A stretch of DNA of 64,000 nucleotides from UBA7455 sp026713185 (GTDB lineage: Bacteria > Pseudomonadota > Gammaproteobacteria > Pseudomonadales > Azotimanducaceae), in the NCBI GenBank assembly GCA_963665785.1, contig OY762456.1, forward strand, positions 3,348,001 to 3,412,000. Reading direction: 5' to 3'. Each line of letters begins with the position of its first letter. The stretch's first letter is position 1. Below the pieces are notes generated by a model. It ran no database searches. It had not been told where the DNA came from and worked only from the letters and a program-made list of their open reading frames with translations. Of the stretch, positions 17,492-26,492 are shown one piece after another. Made by a program: the position numbers and the translations under genes.

Positions 17492-17574
17492 TTCTCCTTG
17501 AATAATTATGTGCCTGTCCCTCATCCATTCAAAATCAACTTCTCCTTGAACGATTAAGTAGCTGTCCCTTGATC
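17492..17574. repeat. Short imperfect direct repeat upstream of VOC gene
   Basis: TTCTCCTTGAATAATTATGT..CTGTCCCTCATCCA (17495 onward) recurs as TTCTCCTTGAACGATTAAGT..CTGTCCCTTGATCCA (17539 onward), about 44 bp apart. The first copy includes the complement of the VOC ribosome site (CAAGGAGAAATTT on the minus strand), so the second copy is a duplicated 5' leader. Confidence 0.7.
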
Positions 17575-17598
17575 CAGGTAGAAAAACTACAGGACCTG

Positions 17599-17661
17599 TG
17601 GGATCAGAGTCAAGTGCCGGAATGTTTGAGCATTCACTCTGGCACTTGACTCTGACCCCAT
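17599..17661. repeat. Dispersed repeat, locus 4: inverted pair forming a long hairpin
   Basis: Left arm GGGATCAGAGTCAAGTGCC (from 17600) and right arm GGCACTTGACTCTGACCCC (17641-17659) are inverted copies of the repeat. With the inner GAATG/CATTC they give an almost perfect hairpin around TTTGAG. The element lies between the divergent VOC and LLM genes. Confidence 0.85.
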
Positions 17662-17715
17662 GTATCGTTGCCCAAAATCGCGGAATACCAGCAGGTAATT
17701 ATTGAAGGTAATGGA

Positions 17716-18648
17716 ATGAATGATTCAGTTGAATTTGGTATCGGTCTCAGGCGTATGGAATACATCTCTCTTGATGCAAAAGCGGCGGAGGATCTGGGAT
17801 ACCAGTTTGTGTCTACGGGTGAACATGTATTCTTCCATGGTCCAGTGGGTAACGGGCTGATTCAACTGGCAGCTGCCGCGGGAGCGACTACTTCAATCAA
17901 GTTGATGAGCGCCATCACACTGGTACCACTGTATCCTGCAGCGCTGCTTGCGAAACAGGTCGCTACGCTGGATTCGATTTCCGGCGGTCGTTTCAACCTG
18001 GGTGTTGGTGTCGGTGGAGAGTATGCCAGGGAATTTGAGGCATGCGGTGTTCCGGTGAATGAACGCGGCGCCCGTACCAACGAAGCACTTGGTCTCATGA
18101 AGCGCCTGTGGACAGAAAACAACATCAGTTTCAACGGCCGATTCAACACCCTGTCAGGCGTTACCCTGGCGCCAAAACCATCCCCACTACCACCAATATG
18201 GATATCTGGACGCAGCGAGGCGGCAATGCGCCGCTGCGCCCTTCATGGCGATGGCTGGTTGCCCTATATGTACACGCCTGAGAGGCTCAGGGATAGCCTG
18301 GCAACTATCACAACTTACAGCAGTGACGTAGACAGGTCCGCTGCCGTCAAGCCGGGGCTGTATATTTTCTTTGCCGTTCATGAGGACCGTGCGACGGGTA
18401 TTAAAATGGCAACTGATCGATTGTCCCTGCAGTACAACCAGGACTTCTCCAGTCTTGTTGGCAAGTACGCTATCGCGGGGAACCCCGATGACTGCATCGC
18501 CCGACTGCGTGCATACATCGATGCCGGTGCGAGAACCATTATCCTGAACTCTGCCTGTCCGGGAGAGTATGTGGAAGAGAATGAACGACTGCTCGCGCAG
18601 TCAGTACTGCCGGCACTGCGAGATACAGGAATCACTGAAAATGGGTGA
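17716..18648 (+). CDS. Luciferase-like (LLM) oxidoreductase
   Basis: A 310-residue TIM-barrel oxidoreductase. ATG at 17716 (MNDSVEFGIGLRR) is preferred over the upstream frame extension because AAGGTAATGGA precedes it and homology begins there. Motifs: KAAEDLGYQFVSTGEHVFFH, KLMSAITLVPLYPAALLAKQ, SGGRFNLGVGVGGEYAREFE and PPIWISGRSEAAMRRCALHG. These fit F420-dependent or FMN-dependent LLM enzymes; the cofactor is inferred. Its last eight bases overlap the first ABC exporter gene, so the enzyme and exporter are translated from one message, which suggests they act on the same or related compound. Confidence 0.86.
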   Translation: MNDSVEFGIGLRRMEYISLDAKAAEDLGYQFVSTGEHVFFHGPVGNGLIQLAAAAGATTSIKLMSAITLVPLYPAALLAKQVATLDSISGGRFNLGVGVGGEYAREFEACGVPVNERGARTNEALGLMKRLWTENNISFNGRFNTLSGVTLAPKPSPLPPIWISGRSEAAMRRCALHGDGWLPYMYTPERLRDSLATITTYSSDVDRSAAVKPGLYIFFAVHEDRATGIKMATDRLSLQYNQDFSSLVGKYAIAGNPDDCIARLRAYIDAGARTIILNSACPGEYVEENERLLAQSVLPALRDTGITENG

Positions 18649-20713
18649 ACTGAAACTACTCGACGGATACTCCATTGATAATGCCGTCGAGTTACCTCAG
18701 ATGAGTTTCCGGAAGATGTTCAGGCTGGCATTGCGAACCTGGCCCTATATGAAGCCGATGCTGCCGCATCTTCTGGTACTACTGGCATTTTATTTTTCCG
18801 GCGGGCTGCTCGCGATGTTGACTGGTTTGGTCGGCACCGATCTCTTTACCAATAAAGTACTGGTCGGCGAAAAACTGCAGCCCATCCAGGCAATTGTCCT
18901 TTTTGTTGGTGATGAGTATGTGACCACCGATCCAGAGAAGCTGGGCAAGGGGGTCAGAAAAAAAGACACCAGAAAAGGTACGAAATCCAAGGGCATCGTA
19001 TTCGCGGGTAAGGGTAAAAAAGAGTCTACGGATCTTGATGATATCGAACCCGAACTGACACAGGAACAGCGAAGGGTGGTACGCAATCGCCTGATCCTCT
19101 GGGGTATTTTCGGAGGCTTCTTCGGCAGTATTATTGGCATGTTGATGTGGTATTACTCCACCTGGGTCTGGCAGAGCATCAACCAGAACCTGCGGGTGGC
19201 GATGGTTGAGCGTGCGGAGAACCTGTCACTTAAATATCATAACAATGCCCGCGTGGGGGATGCCATTTTCCGGGTGTACCAGGATAGTGCGATGATCATC
19301 AACCTGCTGCAGAGCGGTATCATCAGTCCGTTGATGACGCTGTATTATATCGTCATCGGACTGGTGTTTGTCACCGCATTCGACCCCTGGTTTACCCTGA
19401 TGGTCATAGTTGTCGGGGTACCCATCGGCTGGGTGATGGTAATCTCCACACCCAGGATTCGCCGCCGCTCACTGACCAACAGGATGACCAACAGTGATCT
19501 GACATCACGTGCCCAGGAAGTCTTTGCCGCAATCAAGGTGGTCAAAGCGAATCGTGCCGAAAGCCGGGTATTCAATCGCTTCAGTACTGATTCAACACGA
19601 GCCCTGAACGCAGCCTACTTTTTGCGTCTGGATATGGTGTTGTTGACTACCATTGTTGCGATGCTGGGTGGTAGCCTGTTTATTCTGTCCGAGTACATCA
19701 TGGTCAAATGGGTCATTGAGAATCGGGAAACCTTTCTGGGCGCCATGGTGGCATCACTGATCGGTTTCGTCATCTGGAATTACGGCGCATTGCAGATTGC
19801 TTCGGGCCGTATCAAGGGTCTCCAGGGCAGCGCAAATGGTCTGCTGGGGATATGGATGCGGATGCAGGATCTGTTTATTGCCCTGGAACGCGCGTTCTAT
19901 CTTCTGGATCTGGAACCGGAAGTGAATGATCCGGATGACCCGGTAAGCTTTCCGCTACCGATAGAGCGGGTGACCTGGGAAGGCGTCGAATTTGACTACG
20001 ATGTCGGCAAGGGAGTCCTGAAGGGCATCGATCTTGAAGCCAGAGCCGGTACGGTGACGGCGGTAGTCGGCGCCACCGGCTCAGGAAAGTCCACCCTGAT
20101 GTCACTACTGCTTCGGCTTTATGATCCGTTAGCCGGCGTGGTGCAAGTCAATGATGTCGATCTGCGTGCCATGGCAATTGACGATATAAGGGTCAACACC
20201 GCTATCGCCCTGCAGAAAAATGTGCTGTTTGCGGATACCGTTGCCAACAATATCAAATTCGGCAAACCGGACGCGAATCGCTCAGCTATCGAGGAAGCCG
20301 CCAGGGTAGCCTGTGCCGATGACTTTATTCTCGAAATGCCAAAAGGCTATGACACGGAACTCGGAGAGCGCGGGGGTAAACTGTCGGCGGGACAGCGGCA
20401 ACGATTATCCATCGCACGTGCTATTGTTCGAGATACACCGATCCTGATTCTTGATGAACCGACAGCGTCACTGGATGCTCGAACTGAACAACAGGTATTG
20501 GCAAATCTGTCCGAGTGGGCCAGGGGAAAGGTAGTCCTCCTGATTACTCACCGCCTGTCCACCATCATGAATGCGGATCAGATTGCACTCCTGGAAGACG
20601 GTCGAATAGTCGAACTGGGACAACACCATGACCTGATGGCAAAGGAGGACGGACGCTATCGAGCCTTCGTTGAAGCCGAATTGGTCGGTACAGAGGTCAC
20701 CAACGATGAGTGA
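18641..20713 (+). CDS. ABC exporter half-transporter, subunit 1
   Basis: A 690-residue fused permease-ATPase; ATG 18641 is chosen because it begins MGELKLLDGYSIDN within an 8-nt overlap with the LLM gene. The transmembrane domain (about 30-430) is interrupted by a lysine-rich polar insertion around residues 105-145 (KKDTRKGTKSKG). The NBD carries Walker A VGATGSGKST near residue 477, signature LSAGQRQRLSIARAI, Walker B ILILDEPTASLD with catalytic Glu, and H-loop LITHRLST. Type IV (ABCB-like) exporters expel lipids, peptides or drugs. It pairs with the next gene as a heterodimer; both ATP sites look complete. Confidence 0.9.
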   Translation: MGELKLLDGYSIDNAVELPQMSFRKMFRLALRTWPYMKPMLPHLLVLLAFYFSGGLLAMLTGLVGTDLFTNKVLVGEKLQPIQAIVLFVGDEYVTTDPEKLGKGVRKKDTRKGTKSKGIVFAGKGKKESTDLDDIEPELTQEQRRVVRNRLILWGIFGGFFGSIIGMLMWYYSTWVWQSINQNLRVAMVERAENLSLKYHNNARVGDAIFRVYQDSAMIINLLQSGIISPLMTLYYIVIGLVFVTAFDPWFTLMVIVVGVPIGWVMVISTPRIRRRSLTNRMTNSDLTSRAQEVFAAIKVVKANRAESRVFNRFSTDSTRALNAAYFLRLDMVLLTTIVAMLGGSLFILSEYIMVKWVIENRETFLGAMVASLIGFVIWNYGALQIASGRIKGLQGSANGLLGIWMRMQDLFIALERAFYLLDLEPEVNDPDDPVSFPLPIERVTWEGVEFDYDVGKGVLKGIDLEARAGTVTAVVGATGSGKSTLMSLLLRLYDPLAGVVQVNDVDLRAMAIDDIRVNTAIALQKNVLFADTVANNIKFGKPDANRSAIEEAARVACADDFILEMPKGYDTELGERGGKLSAGQRQRLSIARAIVRDTPILILDEPTASLDARTEQQVLANLSEWARGKVVLLITHRLSTIMNADQIALLEDGRIVELGQHHDLMAKEDGRYRAFVEAELVGTEVTNDE

Positions 20714-22718
20714 AATAACTGCAAAAGGGAATAATTCGCTGCTTGGCGAGATCCTGGGCAAGAATCAGTTCGATGACCGGGTCGACACTCAACCCGATAT
20801 TAAAACCAGTGACGCAATGATCCTGATAGGGCGTTGCCTCAAGTTGATCTCAGAAGCCAGGGTTCTGTTTTGTGCCAAATTCCTGCTTCAGGCAGGGCTT
20901 GTGTTTCCAGCTTTGTTGCTGCCGTGGATGGCCAAAATTGTTGTCGATGGCGCCATTCTGCAGAGACCCCTGTATGACTCGGAGGTTGTATTTCCCCCTT
21001 TCATGAATCCGATACTTTCTCTGGTGGAGGGTCGGGACCCAATCGGTATCATGCTGACCATAACTATCATTTATTTCCTGATGCTGGTAACCATAGGCAG
21101 CCGCGCTGGCGGTATCAAGGCAGGATTACTGAACGGTCGTGATGCCGCTACCCAGGCCGAGAATGCCGTCAGTGCGGGTGGCAGTAGCGGTAATGGTATC
21201 TGGGGTATCGTAGAGTTTATGGTCCATGTGCGCCTGACCCAGACGCTGGCTAATCGTTTACGCTCCCGACTGTTCGACCGGCTGACCCGGATGCCGATGA
21301 CAGTGCTGGAAGACCAGCGTATTGGTGATTCAATATTCCGCGTACTGTACGATGCACCATCCGCACCGGACCTTGCCTATCGATTGACATTATTACCATT
21401 CTTCATGCTGCTGGGTGCATTTCTCAACCTCTACATCCTGCAGTATTCGTTCGGTGAGGTATCACCAGAACTGATATGGATCGCCTGGGCGTGTGTACCG
21501 GTTGCATTTTTTTGTACGTTTCCATTTTCCGGCGCCCTGAGGCGCACCAACCAGAACAAGCGCGCAGCAGGGTCAGCCACCACCAATGCCATGGAAGAGT
21601 CCATGAGTAATGTAAGCGCGGTGCAAAGCCTTGGTGCGGCAAAACAGGAACAAAAACGATTTGCGGACAGAAGTGCACAGACATTCCTGCGGGAACGCTA
21701 TGCCATGGGAGTTATCATAGTTACCAGTTCCATTGTCGGCAGTGCATTTGCTCTGGCCGCTATCTACGTCACAATTCTAATCACCAACAGAGTGATAGAA
21801 GGCGTTATGTCACCGGGGGATTTTGCCGTCCTGTTAGGTGTTTTTTGGGGTATTGCTGCGCCAGCGGCATTCTTCGGAGCCTGGTGGATTAAATTGCAGG
21901 AGGTGATTGCAGCAGTGCGGCGAGTCTTCTTTTTTCTGGATTATGAATCGGAAGAAGATCGTGTCGGCAGTATAAAACTTGACAACATCCAAAAAGGAGT
22001 CCGAATTGAAGACGTGAGCTTCAGCTATCCCGATGGACAGCAGGCATTGCGTAACCTCAATCTGGAGTTACCCATGGGCGAACTGGTCGCCCTGGTGGGT
22101 CCGACTGGGGCGGGCAAGACCTCGCTCGCCTACCTGATTCCCTCCTTGCTGACACCTGAATCCGGTCGTGTTCTGATTGATGATCACGATGTCATGGATA
22201 TTGATATTGATTCACTTCGACGGCAGGTGACCTACGTTTTCCAGGAACATATTCTGCTGTCTGAGACAATCCGGGAAAACCTGTTATTGGCTAATCCGGA
22301 TGCCACTAAAGAACATATCCGACAGGCGCTAACGACGGCAAACTGTATGGAATTCATCGACGACCTGCCAGATGGCATCGACACCAGACTCGGAGGGGCC
22401 GGCAACACGCTGTCAGTAGGCCAGCAACAGCGTTTATCCATCGCCAGAGGTCTGATCCGGGACTCCAGAATTCTCATCCTGGATGAACCTACAGCCGCAC
22501 TCGACCCCCACACAGAAAACATGCTGGTTGCTTCGCTGAAGGAAGCAGCAACAGATCGTCTGGTCATTGTCATCGCCCATCGTCTGTCAACGATAAGAAC
22601 AGCTGACCGGATCGTTTTCATTGAAAACGGTGAGATTAAAGATGTGGGCAGTCACGATGAGTTGATGGCCAGAGACGATAGCCCCTATCATGAGTTTGTG
22701 AACCTGCAATCCGGTTGA
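20706..22718 (+). CDS. ABC exporter half-transporter, subunit 2
   Basis: A 670-residue fused permease-ATPase starting at ATG 20706 (MSEITAKGNN), overlapping subunit 1 by eight bases. The transmembrane region is followed by an NBD with Walker A VGPTGAGKTSLAYLIPSL near residue 465, Q-loop FQEHILLSETI, signature LSVGQQQRLSIARGL, Walker B ILILDEPTAALD and H-loop VIAHRLST. A Gly/Ser-rich stretch (AVSAGGSSGNG) lies between the first transmembrane helices. It is the partner of subunit 1. The tight overlaps with the LLM gene indicate a three-gene operon ending here. Confidence 0.9.
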   Translation: MSEITAKGNNSLLGEILGKNQFDDRVDTQPDIKTSDAMILIGRCLKLISEARVLFCAKFLLQAGLVFPALLLPWMAKIVVDGAILQRPLYDSEVVFPPFMNPILSLVEGRDPIGIMLTITIIYFLMLVTIGSRAGGIKAGLLNGRDAATQAENAVSAGGSSGNGIWGIVEFMVHVRLTQTLANRLRSRLFDRLTRMPMTVLEDQRIGDSIFRVLYDAPSAPDLAYRLTLLPFFMLLGAFLNLYILQYSFGEVSPELIWIAWACVPVAFFCTFPFSGALRRTNQNKRAAGSATTNAMEESMSNVSAVQSLGAAKQEQKRFADRSAQTFLRERYAMGVIIVTSSIVGSAFALAAIYVTILITNRVIEGVMSPGDFAVLLGVFWGIAAPAAFFGAWWIKLQEVIAAVRRVFFFLDYESEEDRVGSIKLDNIQKGVRIEDVSFSYPDGQQALRNLNLELPMGELVALVGPTGAGKTSLAYLIPSLLTPESGRVLIDDHDVMDIDIDSLRRQVTYVFQEHILLSETIRENLLLANPDATKEHIRQALTTANCMEFIDDLPDGIDTRLGGAGNTLSVGQQQRLSIARGLIRDSRILILDEPTAALDPHTENMLVASLKEAATDRLVIVIAHRLSTIRTADRIVFIENGEIKDVGSHDELMARDDSPYHEFVNLQSG

Positions 22719-22764
22719 AGCATCGGATCAGGTAGATACCAGACAATGTCATTGTCCAGTTCAC

Positions 22765-23565
22765 TCACCGTCCTTTGAAATTAGCCTGCCGCTTCTGCAT
22801 AAATGCTGCTACACCCTCTTTGTGATCTTCAGTCTGGCCACATCGGAGATGTGACACGGCTTCTTTATCCAGCATCGTCTGGAAGTCTACGTGCGATGAC
22901 AAATTGATGTTCTCCTTCATCCACCGGTAACTGACCAATGGTCCATTGGCAAGACGCTCAGCGATTTCCTTCACCTGTCCCATGAAGTTCTCCTCCGGTA
23001 AAACCCGATTAACGAGTCCAATTCGCAGTGCCTCCTGGGCATCAATAATATCAGGAAGAAAAAACAATTCCTTCGCCTTTGATTCACCCAGCAGACGTGT
23101 GAGTTGCCAGGTTGTTCCAAAATCACCCCCAAACCCAACATTGGCAAAGGCAGTGCCGAACTTGCCTTTTTCTGAAGACAGTCTCAAATCGCATGAGGCT
23201 GCAATACCAAGCCCTGCACCCATTGCGTGGCCATTTACCGCAGCGATCGTCACCTTGGGGATGTCGTGTAACAGGAAGGGCAATGCATGAGATTCCCTTT
23301 GATTCTGGATTTTATCTTCAAAGGACTCCTGGGGGCTTTCGGTCCCGGCATCTTTACCCCCCATTTGGGAAACATCACCGCCTGCGCAGAATGCCCGACC
23401 TGCACCAGTGAGGACAATAGCGCCAACGGCAGGATCTGTCACTGCTTCCCTGATACGGTCAATGGCAACAGGTGTTACCGTTTTCCCAATGGCATTCAGC
23501 TTTTCCGGCCGGTTGAATGTGATCGTCAGAACCTTGTTTTCAAGATTGAATAATACATCGCTCAT
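22765..23565 (-). CDS. Enoyl-CoA hydratase/isomerase family (crotonase) protein
   Basis: A 266-residue crotonase from ATG 23565 (MSDVLFNLENKVLTITFNRP), with AGGAAAAAGTGT upstream; the longer start adds nine residues with no family match. Motifs: NRPEKLNAIGKTV, the first oxyanion-hole region GAGRAFCAGGDVSQMGG, and AAVNGHAMGAGLGIAASCDL for the second. FGGDFGTTWQLTRLLG follows, with an Asp rather than Glu at the position often catalytic in hydratases, so isomerase, hydratase or thioesterase activity all remain possible. The gene is convergent with the ABC exporter and faces away from the TonB receptor. Confidence 0.85.
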   Translation of the reverse strand: MSDVLFNLENKVLTITFNRPEKLNAIGKTVTPVAIDRIREAVTDPAVGAIVLTGAGRAFCAGGDVSQMGGKDAGTESPQESFEDKIQNQRESHALPFLLHDIPKVTIAAVNGHAMGAGLGIAASCDLRLSSEKGKFGTAFANVGFGGDFGTTWQLTRLLGESKAKELFFLPDIIDAQEALRIGLVNRVLPEENFMGQVKEIAERLANGPLVSYRWMKENINLSSHVDFQTMLDKEAVSHLRCGQTEDHKEGVAAFMQKRQANFKGR

Positions 23566-23888
23566 ACACTTTTTCCTGTAGGTTAACTTCAACTTACAGC
23601 ATAAAACCTCGTCAATGGAAATGCACGAATTTCGATCCCGGTACCCTCAAATCAGTAAGGATTAATGCAACTGATACACCGCTACTGATTTTTTTGCATA
23701 CGCTGTGCCCTTAGGGACAGTCCTGTAACGTTAAAGTCGAATTCCAAGCCATCTATATCCTGTAAGTCCTTTTCAGGGCTTGCTTTGTCGTAATGTCGAG
23801 TTACGGCCCTGACTACGGGATTGATTGCAGTATCGTTGAGGACTAAAGTAATCAGCATCACAACTTATAAACGTTGGGAGATCATGTA

Positions 23889-26417
23889 ATGTATGTTCTT
23901 GCAGTGAGAAACATGTTTATCCTGGTCAGCCTGACTTCTGTCTTCGCCGTCGCCAGGGCCGCGGAAAACCCTGAGCAGTCAAACCCGCGATGGATCGAAG
24001 AAGTGGTTGTGATCGGCAGCCGGGCTCGTATCGAGAGTCAGGCCAATGAATTGCCGGTGGCCGTGGACATACTCCAGGGATTAGACCTCGAACGCACCGG
24101 TGAAATCGATTTGAATGTTTCCCTGAGCAAGTTGGCGCCATCTTTCAACTACTCGCGCACTTCCGTTGGTGACGGCGCTCTGTTCAACCCGGCGACACTT
24201 CGCGGCCTTAGCCCGGACCAAACCCTGGTGCTTGTTAACGGCAAACGACGTCACAACATGGCTTGGTTGCGTATTCTCGACGGAAATATCGGCTACGGGA
24301 CCGGTGGCACGGATCTTCGCGCCATCCCTACAGCAGCATTGACTCGTGTAGAAGTCCTGCGTGATGGCGCTGCCGCCCAATACGGTTCGGACGCCATCGC
24401 CGGTGTCATCAACCTGGTGTTGCAGGAGAGCACTGATGGTGGTGAAATTACCCTTCATGGAGGTACGGGGAACGCTGATGGATCGCGCCTGGGCGCGACT
24501 TTCAATGGCGGGTATTCCCTTGGTAGCGACGGTTTCCTGAATGTCACCGGCGAATGGTATGAAGTGGATGCCCTGCTTCGCAACGGCGGCAATGGTGGTC
24601 TGGACCCCAATTTCCAGGATGAACTTATAACCGACAGTTCACCGGCTCACAACGGTTCATCCTTTTTCCTTAACGCAGGATATTCCGTTAGCGATACGGC
24701 GGAACTCTATGCATTTGGCGGGCTTTCTCACCGCGAAGGACGTTCCAGCGGTGCTTACCGGTTCCGGTACAATTATTGGGAGGGCCTCGAATCTGGTGAC
24801 GACACCTGGAACTTCGTAATACCCAACTTCATCAATTTTCATGAGCGCAACTCTCACCCGGTATATCCCAATGGTTTCCTTCCTTACGAGGAGTCGCGAA
24901 TTGACGATGTTTCGGTCGTCGTCGGCTGGCGCGACACCATATCTGACTGGGATTATGACCTGAGTACTGCATTCGGTCATAACGAATTCGGCTTTGGCGT
25001 CTCGAACAGCATCAATGCGTCCATCGGCGCAAACTTCCTGCATCATAATCCGCATGCGAGCGTGGCACAGATAGTGGCCAGTTCAGGACCAACCTCCGGT
25101 AACAGCGGCAGCGTAGAATTCAATCAGATCACTCTCAATTTTGATGTACACCGAACATTCGAACACAGCGTGCTGACCGCATTGGCCGCCGGCATTGAAT
25201 ATCGCACCGAAAGTTACCGGCAGAACGCCGGCGATGAGGCTTCTTGGTCATGTGGTCTACCCCATTCCGAAGAATATGGTGCTTTCGCCGTCGGACCCGA
25301 TGGCACACCGCTTGATGGCACTGTAGCCGCCTGTGGTTTCCAGGGTTATCCCGGCTACAGCCCCCGGAATGCACGCTTGAGTGATGACAACAGAGACAGT
25401 CAGGCTGCCTACCTGGAGTTGGAGCTTCAGCCAATGGAAGCCTTCACAATCAGTTCAGCACTGCGCACCGAAAACTACAGCGACGCCGGTACCCAGACCA
25501 CCGGCATGCTGGCGGCGCGGTTGCAGGTTTCCAGCTTACTTGCCCTGCGTGGTTCTTTGTCAACGGGCTTTCGCGCACCAAGCCTCTCCCAACGGCGTTT
25601 TAACTCCATCCTCTTCATCGGCAGCGAGACCGGTTTGACGACTATTTTCGCGGCTAACGAAGGCCACCCCATCACCCGGTTTTTCGGTGTAAATTCACTT
25701 GAGCATGAAACCTCCGGCAATTTCAGCGTCGGTGTCGTTATGTCGACTGTCAACTTTGATCTATCCCTTGATGTCTACCGCACGGACATGGAAGACCGTG
25801 TGGTTCGTTCCCAGGGCATCGGTTGTGCAGGGGTGGCTGCCTGTGATGCGGAGCGTGTGGCGCAGGTAGCTTTTTTCTTCAATGGCATCGACACCGAGAC
25901 CCGGGGCGCTGATCTTTCCTTACGGTGGGGAACGCCGATCGCCGGTGGGCAACTTTGGCTGACTGGTAATTTCAGCGTCAATAAGACCGAAATCACCAAC
26001 AGCAAATTGCCTGCCGGTGCACCCGGCGGGTTGAGTTCCTCCGATTATTTCGGTGGTTGGACTGCAGATCTTCTGCAACACGGCCAACCCCGCCGCCAGG
26101 CTAACATGACTGCCGATTGGGATCACAATTCCTACGGCGCGCTCCTGCGGTCAAACTACTATGGCGAAACAACCCAGCACCCTTTAGACGCCGGAATGGT
26201 TAAAATCAGCGCCGCTACCACTCTGGACCTTGAAACCTGGTTTACAGCAGGCGTCATGCGCGGGGCATTGGGGGTCAACAATATCACCAACGAATTGCCC
26301 ACAGCCCTGCCAAAGACACACCTCTCGAATATACTCTGGGGAATCCGCTACCCAACGAACACACCCTTCGGGCTTGTTGGACGATTTACCTATATCCGGT
26401 TGAGTTTTGAAATATAG
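23889..26417 (+). CDS. TonB-dependent outer-membrane receptor
   Basis: An 842-residue receptor; ATG 23889 follows GGGAGATCATGTA. A signal peptide (MFILVSLTSVFAVARAAENP) is followed by the TonB-box-like WIEEVVVIGSRAR and a plug domain (about 35-170) containing VLVNGKRRHNMAWL, ALTRVEVLRDGAAAQYGSDA and AGVINLVL. The rest is a 22-strand-type beta-barrel ending in RLSFEI, with the C-terminal aromatic expected for BAM recognition. These receptors take up siderophores, cobalamin, saccharides or other compounds using TonB energy. The YGTGGTDLRAIP plug region resembles receptors of unknown carbon substrates. No uptake genes adjoin. Confidence 0.9.
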   Translation: MYVLAVRNMFILVSLTSVFAVARAAENPEQSNPRWIEEVVVIGSRARIESQANELPVAVDILQGLDLERTGEIDLNVSLSKLAPSFNYSRTSVGDGALFNPATLRGLSPDQTLVLVNGKRRHNMAWLRILDGNIGYGTGGTDLRAIPTAALTRVEVLRDGAAAQYGSDAIAGVINLVLQESTDGGEITLHGGTGNADGSRLGATFNGGYSLGSDGFLNVTGEWYEVDALLRNGGNGGLDPNFQDELITDSSPAHNGSSFFLNAGYSVSDTAELYAFGGLSHREGRSSGAYRFRYNYWEGLESGDDTWNFVIPNFINFHERNSHPVYPNGFLPYEESRIDDVSVVVGWRDTISDWDYDLSTAFGHNEFGFGVSNSINASIGANFLHHNPHASVAQIVASSGPTSGNSGSVEFNQITLNFDVHRTFEHSVLTALAAGIEYRTESYRQNAGDEASWSCGLPHSEEYGAFAVGPDGTPLDGTVAACGFQGYPGYSPRNARLSDDNRDSQAAYLELELQPMEAFTISSALRTENYSDAGTQTTGMLAARLQVSSLLALRGSLSTGFRAPSLSQRRFNSILFIGSETGLTTIFAANEGHPITRFFGVNSLEHETSGNFSVGVVMSTVNFDLSLDVYRTDMEDRVVRSQGIGCAGVAACDAERVAQVAFFFNGIDTETRGADLSLRWGTPIAGGQLWLTGNFSVNKTEITNSKLPAGAPGGLSSSDYFGGWTADLLQHGQPRRQANMTADWDHNSYGALLRSNYYGETTQHPLDAGMVKISAATTLDLETWFTAGVMRGALGVNNITNELPTALPKTHLSNILWGIRYPTNTPFGLVGRFTYIRLSFEI

Positions 26418-26420
26418 CTG

Positions 26421-26477
26421 TAATTTCACCCCAACTTAAAATTACACGCTTGTATTTTTGACTGTGGGTGAAAATTA
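26421..26477. repeat. Imperfect inverted repeat before DUF4143 gene
   Basis: TAATTTCACCC (26421-26431) and GGGTGAAAATTA (26466-26477) are inverted with one extra A. They end 16 bases before the DUF4143 ATG, so they could be a terminator of the receptor gene or an operator. There is no clear T-run. Confidence 0.45.
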
Positions 26478-26492
26478 AAGTAAAGTTTCCTC

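Noticed and set aside
18641..22718. One degenerate ATP site in the heterodimeric exporter
   Set aside because: Both subunits retain the Walker B Glu, the LSxGQ signature and H-loop His, so asymmetry is not supported.
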